Below, piece after piece: positions 36,603 to 57,767 of a stretch of DNA of 64,000 nucleotides. The translations under genes were made by a program, and so were the position numbers. The notes under the pieces were generated by a model, which had not been told where the DNA came from, searched no databases, and saw only the letters and a list, made by a program, of their open reading frames with translations. Each line of letters starts with the position of its first letter. Positions within the stretch are counted from its first letter, which is position 1. The DNA lies in assembly GCF_000002995.4 (NCBI RefSeq), contig NW_025062475.1, positions 7,072,187-7,136,186 of the forward strand, written 5' to 3'. Source of the DNA: Brugia malayi (taxonomy: Eukaryota > Nematoda > Chromadorea > Rhabditida > Onchocercidae).

Positions 36603-38144
36603 ATGTCTCAGAATATCGCTTTTTCACGTGTACAACGCGAGTGCAAAGAAATCATCACTAATAAAGAAGTTTCCATTCATTCAAAATATATGTGCCAATG
36701 TTTTTAACCTGAGAACTCCTTCCGTATTATTTCCACATATGGCACAGTAGTTGGAGTAACTGAAGAAAATGACATATGTTTTGAGTGGGACAGTATTTAG
36801 AACAAAAAGGATGATCGCAGTTCTTTTGCTGTTTCCGATAGATTCTAGTGAGAATTTTTTGCTTCACAGAAAACTTTGAAGTTCGAACGCATTATACTAA
36901 GCTTTTAGCTGGCTGAAACAGGCGTAATGATTGAAATTCGAAATGACTCATTGACAAAAATACGTGGAGAGATACGAGGCCCACCAGATAGTCCATACGA
37001 AGGTGGTACTTATGCTTTGGATATCACAATTCCAGACGAATATCCTTTCCAGCCACCTGTAGTGAGTTTTATTTCGTAAGATGTAAAGCTGTTTATATGA
37101 TTCAAACTCAGTTTTTCTCTTAAAGTAATATAATTGTTCGGTCAGTGACAACAGAAATGGTTGGAGGTGTTGCATCCTATTTCGATCTTCTCTTTCCTAA
37201 TAAACCATTTAAATACAAGACTGGTTTTTCTCGTTACACCCATCGATGAATAATGTTTTCGTATCGTAGCTACTTTCAAAAATTTGCTATGAATGCGAAA
37301 ATACTTGATGTGCGCATTTTATTTATCCTTTAATTGTTGAATGAATATCTGGTATTTGTTTGCAGTGCAAGTTTATTACAAAAATTTGGCATCCTAACAT
37401 CAGCTCGCAGACTGGGACAATTTGCCTTGATATATTAAAAGAGCAATGGTATGTTGTTGGTGCTATCCAAAAAATTTAGCCTTTCTGTATTTTTCCCCCT
37501 ATGTTAAATTCGATAAACGAAATTCTTTATAATTGGACGTAGTTTTGTAAACGAATTTTAGAATTAGGAATAGTCTTGTAAACGGCATGCTACTGAGTGA
37601 AGATTTTCCCTATTCTAAACTTTTTTTGTTTCAAGTAACTGGTAACTCAAGCTTTTTTCAGGGCCGCTTCTCTAACTTTGCGTACCGTGTTACTGAGTAT
37701 TCAGGCACTGTTAACTTTACCGGAACCAAATGACCCTCAAGATGCTGTTGTTGCTAGGCAATACATGGACAATGCACAACTTTACAAAGTTGGTTAATAA
37801 TTAATTGTAATACATAATCATTAATTTATCGATTTGACTTTTTTCGGGTTTGTAAATTGTTAATTTTAGCGAACGGCTCGATTTTGGGCGCAACATTATG
37901 CCAAAGCCGAAGGTAAGCGGGATGACGAGTTCTGGAACAAAATCGACAAACTCAAAGATATGGGAGTCAAGCAGGTTAAATTCATAGAAGTTGGAGTAGT
38001 CAGGACAAAAAACTGCGAAGTTCAGATTTTCAACCTTTGATTTATTTTTCTGTCTGATTGTAAGTCTTGCAGGAGGACGCTATCTCGGCACTAAGCTGCA
38101 ACTGGTGGGATTTGTCGAGAGCCACTGATTATGTTTTTGGATAA
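36603..38144 (+). CDS. ubc-20: Ubiquitin-conjugating enzyme E2 K (UBE2K/UBC-20)
   Basis: Six exons give 201 residues (human UBE2K is 200): 36603-36668 (ATG), 36909-37061, 37366-37448, 37662-37788, 37870-37974 and 38073-38144 (TAA). It takes ubiquitin from E1 and passes it to substrates, building mainly Lys48 chains. The UBC fold is clear: [20 protein letters not shown], the HPN motif in [12 protein letters not shown], catalytic Cys in [13 protein letters not shown], and [19 protein letters not shown]. The C-terminal UBA domain, which marks class II E2s of this type, covers the last two exons ([33 protein letters not shown]). A tttcag 31 bases before the ATG may receive a spliced leader. It leads a plus-strand run of five genes. 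Confidence 0.95.
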
Positions 38145-39834
38145 AATTATGTTTTTTATCGTATATTACATGGTGCAGTTACGCAGGTCATTTTCATCTT
38201 TCATCTCAAAAGTGACTATCTTCAATCATATTTTTGTCTGACCATGATCTTTAATCGCGGATTTCGAAGGTAGTTCCGTTTTAGGACATTACAAAGTTTC
38301 ATGGCGTTTGCATTGTATTCATTCAGATTTTAAACTTCAAATTTAGGTCTTATTTTTGTTTCATTTACAGAGTGTCTATGAAGTATAACTTTTAATAGAT
38401 TCTTATAAACTATTAAGAAATGAACGGAGTAATTAGACTTAGAATTTAGAGGCTAAGTTTTGGATTCAAATTTGTTGAGCTGATTTTTAGGTGGAACGAA
38501 ATCGATGGTACTGTCTTCTTGGCAGGGAAAAATTGCTTGGTTTGGATTTGCAAACAAGATAAAAGTAACTTTGGTTTTTTTGTCAGTTTCACAACTTTAT
38601 ATTGTTTACTAATACTTCATCGAAATCTTTATAAACACTCTTCTGTACTTTTCTTTATATTAAGGCTATCGTTTAGTCTTAAATAGCTTAACGATAATTT
38701 TCATGTCGATGCGGGACCTCAGATTTCTATCTCAGTATTCTATGCGCTACTGACATTTTTATCGCACTTCTGTCCCCGTAAATATGTTCCTCTATGTCGA
38801 TGAAAACTGTAATTTGATTGCTGTCCATTCCAAAAGTTTCTGCATTGTATTTTTTCAAGTGAGTATCATCTTGCATGGAAGTCTTTCAAATATTGTTCTG
38901 ATATTTCCATTTAGAGGAACCTTTTTTTTTTAAAGAAATTTTAATTATCAATCGAATTACTAGTGTTTTTATTTATCTCGTTATTGAAATAAGGGGGGCA
39001 TTATAAGAAGGTATCTTTTTTTGCACATTAAAAGTCTGTATTTTTATATTTGAATATTGTCAGAACTCATTAGTATTGGTATTGTTTTCGGAAAATGATC
39101 AGGCTACTTTTGTTATTTTTAGCTACTACTGTTTTCGATTAATATTTTTGTTTCAGCCCAAGTTTTCTGTTTCGTAATGCCACTAGAATCCCTCGACTTG
39201 GTTGCCTCGTTTAATTTTATAATTATCTAGCATTTGATGTTTGTGAGCCTCAATTTCATATTGTTAGGATTTAGATGTTTCAGCAGTGGTTTATATAAAT
39301 GTTTTTTCGCTTCTTTTCATTGCCTATATGTTTTTGCATAACTGCATAATAAATACTTCAGTAAAGTGACTTTTCCTTGGAAGATTTCTGTTCATCTTTA
39401 ATGTAGCTCCACGAACTGGAGTTATTTACAATTAAAATGGTTGTTTGTCAAATAAAGAAGTGGAATTGCTGATCTGAAATTTTTTTAGCATCATTTATGA
39501 GTGGTTGATTCATTCGTTACTTTGCGGGTTACTTTTATTTGACGAGCGTTCTTGCGTAGCTCATAAATGCTGTATAGCATACTGAGTTCATATATATGCG
39601 TGAAATGTTGGCTAGAGATGTACTTAGTTCTGATTAGTTGTGTTATGGCTTATAATGTATGTGAGTTGATACATCGAGCCGTGCAGTTATAATGATCTAC
39701 AAAACAATGAATAGGTGTAACTTACATATCGTCAGGTATGTGAGTCAGTGGTGAAGTTCGCAAAGGCTTATGTACATTAATTTATGTAATATTGGTCTAA
39801 CCCAGTAAACATTTACCTAAATCCTGTTTTACAG
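38145..39834. other. ubc-20 3' UTR and intergenic spacer
   Basis: T-rich, with no open frame that looks coding. AATAAA-like signals occur at about 39346 and 39453. The 1.7-kb gap makes it less likely that ubc-20 shares a transcript with COX17. The spacer ends at ttttacag, directly before the COX17 ATG. Confidence 0.45.
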
Positions 39835-40473
39835 ATGAGTGACGGTGAGGGTTGTTTGATATCGTCGAAAGATAATGACTTGAAAAAGCCCAAGCCGTGC
39901 TGCGCTTGTCCAGAAACTAAAAAGGTTAATTTACGTGTCTGAAATATGAGCAGTTTTTAAATTTCTGATAATGACATTATACTAATTTAGCACTGACTTG
40001 ACTAGTAGACACTTTTCACTATATTTGCTTTTATATAGCCTTCAAGTTGATTGTAAACAGAGTAAATTAATTGTTAGAACAAAGTAAAAAAGTTTGGAAT
40101 TTACTTAAAGTCAGCAGAAATTGGATTCTGAATGAAAATTTGTAGGGGTTGATAAAAATCTGTAAAACAAAGGAATTTATTGAATGCATTGAATGCAGAA
40201 ATCAAAGAATGGCATCATGAAATGATATGAAATAATATGGAGTACTTTACGAAATCTATCTAATGCTATCACGATGTTATTAATCAACTTATCATGTTGA
40301 ATGACTCTTGAGATAGTAAAGTCTGTTAATGGTACTTCTTTAGTTCGGTGATTTTGGTAATTCTAAATTTTCAGGCTAGAGATGAATGTATGATTTTGTT
40401 CGGTGAAGAACATTGCGGTGAATTGATAGAAGCTCACAAGAAGTGCATGAGACAGTATGGTTATGAAGTGTAG
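39835..40473 (+). CDS. cox17: Cytochrome c oxidase copper chaperone COX17
   Basis: Two exons, 39835-39924 and 40375-40473 (TAG), encode 62 residues, the normal family size. COX17 carries Cu(I) in the mitochondrial intermembrane space to SCO1 and COX11 for cytochrome oxidase assembly. All marks are present: the copper-binding CC in [16 protein letters not shown] and the twin CX9C helices (C-PETKKARDE-C and [11 protein letters not shown]), which form the disulfide hairpin imported by MIA40. The ATG directly follows a ttttacag acceptor, so the mRNA is probably trans-spliced with essentially no encoded 5' UTR. Confidence 0.96.
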
Positions 40474-40856
40474 TTTGTTGTTGTCATTGTCAACTTATGT
40501 TTAAGAATCTTTATTTCTTATTTGATCATAAATATTCCGGCCAAAAAAATTATGGAAAATGCATAAATTGTAAAATAGTATTCGCATATATTTGATTCAT
40601 TCATGTGGTTTTCCACTTTGTCTCTTGAAATTTGTTTATCAGAAAGTAAAATCTAAACTCTCTAGTTTTTTCTTTCAAAATTTGCAGAGAATTACGAAAA
40701 TCCTTGTCGCAAAGAATACAAGATACTAAACTTTAATTTCAATTATATAACTGTTGAAGAAATAAATCAAATTCCTTACAGTTCGATTTACGTCGGTAGT
40801 TTTGTACAAATTTTGTGCAAGAAGAAATAGACCATATTCTGTTCTTGGACTTGAGG

Positions 40857-42291
40857 ATGCAAAATTTCAATCTTGTGCAGTTGCAAGTTTACCAACAAGA
40901 TATTCTTAAGGCCGATATTGCTGTGAAAAACCATATCGAAGGAATTAGGTTAGTCTGTACTAGTGAAGTGTATGTTCTTGGATTAGTTAAGTTTGAGTGT
41001 GTAGTATGAACCTCATATTTTAAGGTAAGCTCGTGCAATGTTTTATATTTTTGTTGACGAAATAAAGCTGAGAAGTTGAGACTAAAGAGATTCTGTTATG
41101 CTTCCTATGTGATCCATACAATTCATATTTTGTGCGATATAATATATTTCTGTGTCCCTTTTTGTTAAGGCAGCAAAACTTCATGTCAGAGAAAGAAATA
41201 GCCCAATGTACTCGAGACATTAAGGAACAAATGGCCAAACTTGCTCATTTAATTAATGCCTTAGAGAAATTCGCAAACAAGGTAACCTACCTTTTGCCTC
41301 GCTATATAAAATTCATTTTTATTCATTTATTATTTTTCTGGAATTGTTACCCAATTATATACATATTTAGATAAGTTTTCGAAATGATCGTATCGAATTA
41401 TTGACTCAAGTGAAAGAACATCGGAATGAATTAGAAAAGAATCGCCAAATGCTTCGTCAAGCAATTTTTGAATTTTTGAAAGTCATGGGTAAGCTTTCCA
41501 GAAGACTTTGAATTCTCATAAAAAGTTTTACACGTTCTATAAATTAGTGTATCTGTGAGGACATGTTATAGAAGAACAGTCGCGCACTTATTTATTGCAA
41601 GGTGGTGATGATTCTCAGGACATTGAATTCAGAAACCGTAGAAGGCGTGCTGAAAACTTGAAAACACAAACTTTGAAAGTACTTTTCAAATACTTTTTTG
41701 TCGTTTCGCTTATTAAATTGTAAGGAAATTAATTCCTAAATCTTTCTAAAACAAGCCAGATATGTACAGTTGAATTGCTCAAGTTCGAGAGCCTTAGTCG
41801 GACTCATAAAAAATATAGCAAACTTATGAGACTTTTGCTTATACTCTTCTAAATTAGAAATCTGTTTTATTTTGAGGCAACAGAAAGTCTTGCATCACTG
41901 GTGACAAAAATGAGCGATCAGTTGAAGCTATCCGAAGACACAACCTCATCGTTAATCCATTCCTCATTTCTTCTTAAAGACACAGAATCTGAATATTCAT
42001 CGATAGGCGCTCACATACAAGTGATCACTTTCAGCCTTTTAAATTAATGGTGAATTGCTAACGTGAAATATTAAGAGAAGCTGATAGCTTCGATTTTTCT
42101 AGGTATTTTTTTATGTATTAAGGCTTGCCGGATTTTGATGATGCTCTTAATTACAGAGTGGTGGAAAGCTGATATCAAAGTATGGCAGGCGAGAATGCAC
42201 AGACAAAATTTTGATAACTTTTGCCTTATTTTTATATGTTGTTGTTATAATATATATACTAAGAAAACGAGTACTTTCGATTATTTTTTGA
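40857..42291 (+). CDS. sec-20: SEC20/BNIP1-type SNARE
   Basis: Six exons join to 235 residues (human BNIP1 228): 40857-40948 (ATG), 41170-41281, 41371-41488, 41572-41678, 41877-42020 and 42157-42291 (TGA). SEC20 is the ER SNARE that receives COPI vesicles returning from the Golgi. Features in order are an N-terminal helical region (YQQDILKADIAVKNHIEGI), a heptad-rich middle, ELLQGGD-like TYLLQGGDD, a SNARE helix (SLASLVTKMSDQLKLSEDT), then GGKLISKYGRRECTDKILI and a tail membrane anchor (FALFLYVVVIIYIL), ending RKRVLSIIF. The start is the first ATG after an in-frame TAG. A tttgcag at 40681-40687 may be the trans-splice site, 214 bp past the COX17 stop. Confidence 0.93.
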
Positions 42292-42406
42292 AGTTCTCAG
42301 AATAGGAATATTTTCTATAACTGTAATATACTTTTGGTGTCCAATGAAGTTGATGCTGAACTATTTCCTTCATATGGCTGATGCACTGCATTTTTGTTGA
42401 CTTTAA

Positions 42407-42426
42407 TATATATATATATATATATC
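42407..42426. repeat. TA microsatellite
   Basis: About ten TA repeats in the spacer between sec-20 and psmd-10. Similar short TA runs occur at about 5287-5310 and 55349-55377. Confidence 0.9.
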
Positions 42427-42565
42427 TTATGGTGGTAAATGTTGAAGAGGAATAAGCCTTTTGTGTCCTTTAGTCAGTTGTGTTGAAGATGGAATAAAAA
42501 GAAACCAGAAGGATTTACGAATTAGTGACATGGGACTTATGTTATTATTCTTTTTTAGATAAGTA

Positions 42566-44620
42566 ATGTATGAAAAACACACAAAAACATTGGAAGCGGC
42601 GCGAACAGAGCTTGTCGAATCGCTGCGTAAGAATAAAGCAGAAGATGCGAAGCGGTTGCTACAAAAATACGACACATTAAGATCTGGAAAGGATGATGTA
42701 ATTTCTCTGATATGATTTAATGTACCCGTGGGAATTTTCTGTGGAGGTGATCTAGCTTAAGCCCGTTACCTCAGATCGACAAGTGAATTAAAACCAGGAT
42801 TTCAAAAAATCACGTTTCCTAGTGCTAATTCATTAAATCATTAAATTATATAAATTATAAAGTTAATACTAATTCATTAAATTGTATGTTATTGACAAGT
42901 TGTGTTTAATAAATCTGTTTCTAGTCTGGTCGAATAGCAGTTCATTGGGCAGCGAGTGGCGGTTGTTTAGAGATCGTGCAGTTCTGTATATCACAACAAA
43001 AGGATGACGCCATAGCGTTGGATGACGTAAGTCTTGAATCATTAAAGTTAATGTTCCTTTTGTCGAATGTCATTATGTTATGAAACAAGCATCTATACAG
43101 ACATAAAGAAATTGGATCTTCTGGAAATGTGTACAATAATTTCATTCACAAAGAGCTGTGTAAAAGATCGTTGCGTACTTATTTTTATTTGCGTTTCACT
43201 TGCTCCACACATGCCGTAATGAGAGACCTAAATTTACTAAAAACTACAGATGGGTTGGACACCACTGATGATTGCCTGTTCAGCTGGACGACTAGAAGTG
43301 GTTCGATATCTGGTTACTCTTCCCTTGGTGGATGTTAATACTCCAAATAATAATAAACAAACTGCTTTACATTATGCTGCAAGTAAAAATAGACCACAGG
43401 TAATATTTGACATGCGGCCGATATATTATTTCAATCGTTCAAAAGGATGTTTTGCACAACTTAAGTTATAGGTTTGAATTTGTGGTCAATGTTTATATTT
43501 CAAATGTAAATATTTGAGATTACGACAATTTTATTGAAAAATGGTGCAAACGTAAATGCACAGGACAATTATCAAGCAACACCACTACATCGAGCCGCTT
43601 CTCAAGGTCACGAAAAGGTCAGTGACGTAGTAATGTAAGCATATAGACCAAACTTAAGTGAACATGAAGTTCTCTTTCTCATTACAAAGCCTGATGAAAT
43701 GGTTGCCTTCAGATTGTACCTATTTTGTTGAACGAACCAAGCTTAAGGATTAATCTCACCGATTCTGCTGGTTGTACAGCACTGTAAGTTTGTTAGATAC
43801 ATTAAGGAACTGGAAGATTTTTCCTCTGATTAATTTTAGTTAAGCTGCTTGTGTGTTGTCTTTTTTTTTTTCTTTTTGTATTCTGACAACACTTCTTTGT
43901 TAGTTCACTCTTTTTCTAACTGACTGGACCAAGAAAGTCTTATCTATATAAATTCTACTTATTCATATATGCAGTTACTCTTTCTATATCTTCGTTTCTG
44001 CATCAAGTGACTTGTACCTCTGCGATAATTGCTCAATACTTTATATGATTGAAAATGTCTTTTCCATATTGTTTAAGTGCCCAAAAATGTTCTCCTGATT
44101 CCAATTTTTTCCAAATTCTGTTGTATTTTCTTGTTTGTTTCGACTTTATTAATGCAGATATTGCTTTTATTTACTGCCTAAGTAGAGAGGATATTGTAAG
44201 CATCGGAACGAATTATAGGCATTTGGCAGTGGAAGAACAACGAGAAGATATCGCTATATTGTTAGTGGAACACGGTGCTGATTTATATTTCGAAAATAAG
44301 GTATACTTTACTTGAAAATATTTCAGTTGTTTTCAAATTAAGCGCTTCTGGAATTGGCTGAATTATCTTCATTTTCGATGGCAATGTTGGACGAAATTGT
44401 TTTACTCTAGTTTTTTTAGGAGTTTGATGAGTTATTCATACTTACATAGTTTTGCTGATTAAAATGATATTTCCTTCGATCATACTGATTTTTGGTTGGT
44501 TCAGTGGCTTTTATTTTTTTTTTTTAGGAAAAGCAAACACCTTTAGCTTTGGTGAAAACTAGTGAACTACGAATGAAGTTAAAAGTTGCCGCCGACCGAT
44601 ACTCATCCAAAACTCGTTAA
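42566..44620 (+). CDS. psmd-10: Gankyrin / PSMD10 homologue
   Basis: Seven exons give 242 residues (human gankyrin 226): 42566-42697 (ATG), 42925-43026, 43250-43399, 43519-43617, 43713-43783, 44219-44300 and 44528-44620 (TAA). Gankyrin is an ankyrin-repeat chaperone of the 19S proteasome base that holds the RPT3 ATPase during assembly. Six or seven ankyrin repeats are visible: GRIAVHWAASGGCLEIV, GWTPLMIACSAGRLEVV, KQTALHYAASKNRPQ, ATPLHRAASQGHEK, GCTALHLAVEEQREDIA with HGADLYFENK, and QTPLALV. The N-terminal repeat is degenerate. The ATG lies eight bases after ttttttag (42551-42558), 267 bp past the sec-20 stop, consistent with a downstream operon gene. Confidence 0.93.
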
Positions 44621-45290
44621 TTTTTTGTTAGTGTTATATCAGTTTCCATTTTATTACTTGTTTTCAATGGCAAACTTTTTCAAACCTTTTACACGTAAGT
44701 TTCGTACCTTCTTTTGTTGCTTCGAAATAAAAAACTTTATATTATTGATTGGAACTAACTCTTTACCACATGCTCACTCATTCTGAAAAATTAAAATCAC
44801 TTTAATCGCCAAGACGTGATGTCATAATTAAGCTATCTGTAACACAAGCTTTCATTGCCAGTTATCAGATCATTCTATATCTTTTTCTGTAGTCAGGTCG
44901 TTTACATCTCGGACCGGATTACTCGATGTTAAGTGAAGCACAAGAAATTATTCCACTCAAATTGTGCTAAGCATTCTCGAATATATATAATGTCTGCATT
45001 GCCATTGCTTTTTTTTACATAACTGTGAAGTGCATACGTTGAGTTCCCAAATGAATTATGCATATTGAGCATTCTATTCAAAATTAATTTTATGCAAATT
45101 ATGCAAGAAGTTTTAGAAAAATGTTATGAACAGTATAAAATTATTCGTTCATTGTATATTTCATAAGAAGCAGTTGTAGGTGGCTATCCTATCTTTCGCT
45201 GCCTGTCTGTTCCTCTCTCTTTCAATTTTTTTTTCAGTATACTTTTACATTGAAATCTCAGTTATTTTAAGTAAACTTATCCTTGCAGGA
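44621..45290. other. Spacer, psmd-10 3' flank
   Basis: T-rich, no coding-like frame beyond a 66-codon open frame at 44586-44786 that overlaps the psmd-10 last exon in another frame. Ends with ccttgcag two bases before the next ATG. Confidence 0.4.
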
Positions 45291-46615
45291 ATGGCTGAGA
45301 ACACATTCTTAGGCTGTGATATTAAGGTAATATTTATGTGAATTCTGCAACAGATCAATATCAACATTGAAATCTTTATAGCCTAAATTTGGATATAAGT
45401 GTTTTATGCATTGGAATACATGATTAAAATATAGAAAAATATAGAAGTATCTCAGCAGTACTATTGCAAGCATAACCAACTATTTTTATTCAGAATGCGT
45501 ATGGTTATAAAACTGTTTCTGTAGTAATCTCCATCATCTGATCTAATCATCTAAGATGTTTAAGCTTCCCAGACTATATTCTATATTGATGTGATGGTAC
45601 TACAAAAAAGGCATAAGAGAAAAGGTAACTAAAACTGGATTATCTCAAAGATATGGATGTATATTGTGGTTTCTGTTACGGTATTTGCTGGAAGTCTGGA
45701 AGTATATCACACTGTGCGGAACTACAACAAAACTAATAAAATTATTAACAAAATATTATTTATTGGTATACCATTAATCTTTCTTAATGCAGCTATTCTG
45801 GGCTTTATTGCCACATGTTTGGATAACATATGTCTTCTCTGTCCACTTCTAACCATTTTTGTTAGTTCTTTCTTATTTTTATGATCGTACTGAATAACCT
45901 CTAATAGTCCCATCTTAATCTCCAAACTTTTCTTAATTCAGAGGGAGAACTTAGAGTTCAATTTACATAAACTTGACTTGGACAATTTTGTATTAAATCA
46001 TCAACGCCAAATATATCTCTATCGTACTAGAGATCTTGTTCCGAAGAGTCGAGGATGAGTGATGGTAATGCGTGATGGCATGGAGTCTAATTCTATGATA
46101 TAATCTTATGAATACTTCATTTCCTATAATTTAGTCTTCTTAAGAATACTCACAACTTTCAGACAATTTTACTACCACTAATTATTGCATCCAACGTACT
46201 CTTCTATATAAATTGCATGTCCCAATCGGAATGTAAAGGTAAGCATATCGATGATATGCAGTTGTGAATCAAACAAGATGATCTCTTAAATCAAGGGAAT
46301 TCTTGAATGAATAAAACTGATAAAACAAACAAAAGGGTTCACCGTGACTATTCGGTAATCAATGACTGCACTAAATGACTATCTGCTAATGCCAGATTCA
46401 TCAGTCCGTATGATCTTTATTTAAAATTGGATAAATGAAATGAAGAGAAGGAAGTTCTTGTCCTTAAATACTTATATATTTCAAGAAAAATTATACTTTT
46501 TTTAGGTGATGCAATGAGTATTGCTACTACAACAGTTATCTTTATTGTTAGCATAATCATTTGCATATCCACAATGCTAATTGTTTATCGCTATTATCGT
46601 CATATAGCGCAATAA
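45291..46615 (+). CDS. Small four-helix membrane protein, unknown
   Basis: The long model has four exons, 45291-45326 (ATG), 45651-45860, 46163-46238 and 46506-46615 (TAA), giving 143 residues. It starts MAENTFLGCDIK. Four hydrophobic segments follow: IVVSVTVFAGSL, ILFIGIPLIFLNAAILGFIA, ILLPLIIASNVLFYI and VIFIVSIIICISTMLIV. It ends RYYRHIAQ. Cysteines flank helices 2 and 3 (CLDNICLLC; CMSQSEC). A tgcag site two bases before the ATG suggests trans-splicing. A separate phase-0 exon at 45942-46058, with its own stop, offers an alternative C-terminus. The layout is tetraspan-like but I recognise no family. The acceptor of exon 2 (ctcaaag) is weak. Confidence 0.5.
45942..46058 (+). CDS. Alternative last exon of the four-helix gene
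   Basis: After ttaattcag, a 39-codon frame (RENLEFNLHKLDLDN...) ends in TGA. It is in phase with the donor at 45860, as is the exon at 46163. Using it would give a 120-residue protein with two membrane helices and a charged tail instead of helices three and four. Confidence 0.35.
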   Translation, partial: RENLEFNLHKLDLDNFVLNHQRQIYLYRTRDLVPKSRG

Positions 46616-49575
46616 ATACCAGAAATTTAAATCGCCTGGGGAAACAAAAGAAGTTCAAAATAACAATCCTTGAGATGTAAAAAGAGCCTCAGAAATTGTT
46701 CAAATACTTGTGGACAGTACAACTTGTCATTGGGTTTTTTTACAACTTTTAGGATTAAATTGCATAGCCAAATATTTTTATCGATTCTTTACCATATAAT
46801 ATTTACTATTTCTAATGGCAGCGAAAAATATTGGTTCTAAAACATGCAATATGTCCATAAGATTTTCAGACTTCGAAGATTCTACTTTTTATCTCCTCTT
46901 ATCGTTTTACTACATAAATTTAAAGCATTCTCATCATCGAAGATGAAGTGCTCTAACTTAACTATCTCAACTTAGACACCTTTTTGATGTCTTATTCGTA
47001 ATTATAAAACAAAATTAAATGTAGTACATTAGTTTGTTGTAACTCATGCACTGAAAAGATGGAAAAATAAACTTGGGAACATTTTGATTTTTATGGATAA
47101 AGTCAGTTCAGTCCTTATCCAAATCAGTTCCTCAAATTCTTTACGAATTTATACTTTATCATACAGAAAGGTTTATATTAGGAAATCATGCGGAAATTTT
47201 TACATCCATATATTCTTAATTCGAGTTTCAAAATAAAAAAAAAAAAACCAAATGACTTTAAATCCGAAATACCTGTAGATGTCCGAGAAGATGAATTATC
47301 GTCTGTGCTTATTCAGGGATTAAGTTTTTATAAAGATAATGTATTTCTGAAACAATATTTCGAGAAATTTTCTAAGCAGAATACAGCATGAAGTGAACGA
47401 ACAGTTACTGCTGTATTTCTATATTACTGAGTCATCAAATATATTCCACCAACCGCATTATCTTTTTCTAATTTCGATATCGTTATCTTCATCTGAGAGA
47501 ATTATTTTTTAAGAAGCTGATAGGTCAAGTATTAACTTATATAAAGCTTGACATAAGTTATAAAGCATAAGAATATCATTTCCCTTCATGTCACAATTTA
47601 TGATTACCTATGATCATCACTACTTTTGTGGGCTAAATTACACTATCACAAGTTGCGAATGAGGGTATTTTCCGCTGTAAACCTTCAATGATTATTGTTT
47701 AACAAAACTGAAATCTTTCGTAATTTATACCTTGTCTGTTTACTGAGTTCGAATGACTAATGGTCAGTGAAGACTACTTCATCAGAAAGTAGGTGTTTCG
47801 AGTCAAATGTAAAGTCAATTTTATTAGAAATCCTTCAACTAACGCCAGTAATCGGTTATTGCATTTTAATGATCACATGAGTGTTCATTTTTAAATAAGA
47901 TGTATATATATATAACTAACTGAAGTACTTAAAGGATTTAAATTGACATCTGCATTATTTGCAAAGTTTTTTTACAACTGCGCAGATGGTAGCATACTGC
48001 AGATGCGCAGCTAATTATATTTAAATCCAATTACTGCACAAATTGAAGGAACTTGTCCTCTTCTTCCTGATAACGAAACGAAATTATTGCGTAGCGCAAT
48101 TAATTATGATTAACCTTACTTTTTTATTTCTGCTTCCTCTCTTGCATACTTATAACTTATAATACAGGGATTTTAAATGATCTTTGACCTTCCACTTTCT
48201 TCTTTTTCTTGAATGATTCAATCGAATGATTCGAATTGTTTTTAGTTTCCATAACAAAGTTATGAAAATGATTTGAGATAGCAGTAGTAGATGACGCGAA
48301 TTTTTTTTTGCTGACTAATTTGATCGACGAATAGAATATAGAAAGACGGAGAAAGACGGATTGATGCGAAGATGTCGAGCATTTAATTTACGTATTTTTT
48401 AATGTGAAACGTATGTGGTGACTGTGCTAGGAGATTACTCCAATAGTTAAGCTACTATTAGATAAATTTGGGATATACAGAAATGAATTAGTTTTGTGAA
48501 AACTCTGTACACAAAATTTATTTGGTCATAAGGGGCGTTATCATCACTAGATGTGCCACCAAACGCAGCGATGATGACAGTTATGCATTGCTGTCCTCAT
48601 CGTACCACTGCTGTTCGAGTGATTGCTTCGTTATGATTTTTGCTAGGACTCAGAATCGAACCTATTTCGTTCATTTTGGATTGAGAGCTTATTTTCTTAG
48701 AAATAAAAAAGGAAATTACTTTATATTTATAATAAATTTCAAAATCATTAAGAAAAAGAAACATTTGGAATAAAATGAAGGTCTAGAAATCCTTGTATCA
48801 TTCTGTCTTGTCCATTCCGTTTTTTGATTGGATTTTGTTTGTTATATAATTGATCTAATATCTTAATAACTTTATCAGTATTAACTTTTTTTGACTTAGC
48901 ACATATGTCAATGCAACATGAAATGTATTACCAATACCGCAACTGTTTAGGTGAATTTATCACTGATTTTACGTGAATTATCATTTTTTGGGATATTTTC
49001 ACTATGTAAACATATCATTATTGATACGAAATGTAATAGGTTGAATAGCAATTAGCCCAATGAATATGCTATGGTTGACCTCTTCTAGACTTGATGAATG
49101 AGTTCCCAAATGGAGGAAGCTAATTTCCCATGTCTCTTCACATGTGCGAGAGCACACATGTAGGTAAATTGTTGATTTTGTGATATTGCTTGAAGAATAA
49201 TCGATACACTTCGTCCTTTCACTTTCAGTTTTGGGTCAATTTTTGTTTTCCAGCTTTCCGAAAGAAATTTAAATCTCTAAAATATTTGAATATATGCTAC
49301 TCTTCGAGTTTTTTGCGTTTTATCAAATTGTACCAAAATTCTAGAGATTTTCCAAAATTTCATCTTTAATGGCAAGATTCATCAGAGCTGTTATCGGAAG
49401 TGAACAAACATAATTCCTATTACTACCATCCAAAAGGCCAGAAGTGAAGGACATTAGCTTTTGTCGTCGCAGAGCTTTTTCTGTACTCATCGTCAATTGG
49501 CATTCCAACTTCATACATTATTTTTCCTATTCGCTCACCACTGTTTACTGTACTTCAAATGTTTCTATTCCCATT
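46616..49575. other. Gene-poor region
   Basis: Upstream of zig-8. Contents seen are one small ORF at 47188-47391 (separate entry) and a short imperfect repeat around 47980-48010 (gcgcagatg twice). A plus-strand frame at 48522-48773 has no support. A tRNA-like GGTTCGATTC on the minus strand near 48650 lacks matching stems. Confidence 0.35.
47188..47391 (+). CDS. Small open frame, uncertain
   Basis: A 67-codon ATG frame (MRKFLHPYILNSSFKIKKKK..., ending KFSKQNTA) preceded at about 23 bases by tacag. It is lysine-rich at the start and amphipathic later, with no motif. The composition is somewhat coding-like and the length is near the limit of what chance gives in AT-rich DNA. Confidence 0.25.
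   Translation: MRKFLHPYILNSSFKIKKKKPNDFKSEIPVDVREDELSSVLIQGLSFYKDNVFLKQYFEKFSKQNTA

Positions 49576-57767
<8,192 letters not shown>

Noticed and set aside
48630..48670. tRNA-like B-box (GGTTCGATTC) on the minus strand
   Set aside because: The flanking bases do not form a T stem, and no A-box or acceptor stem was found.
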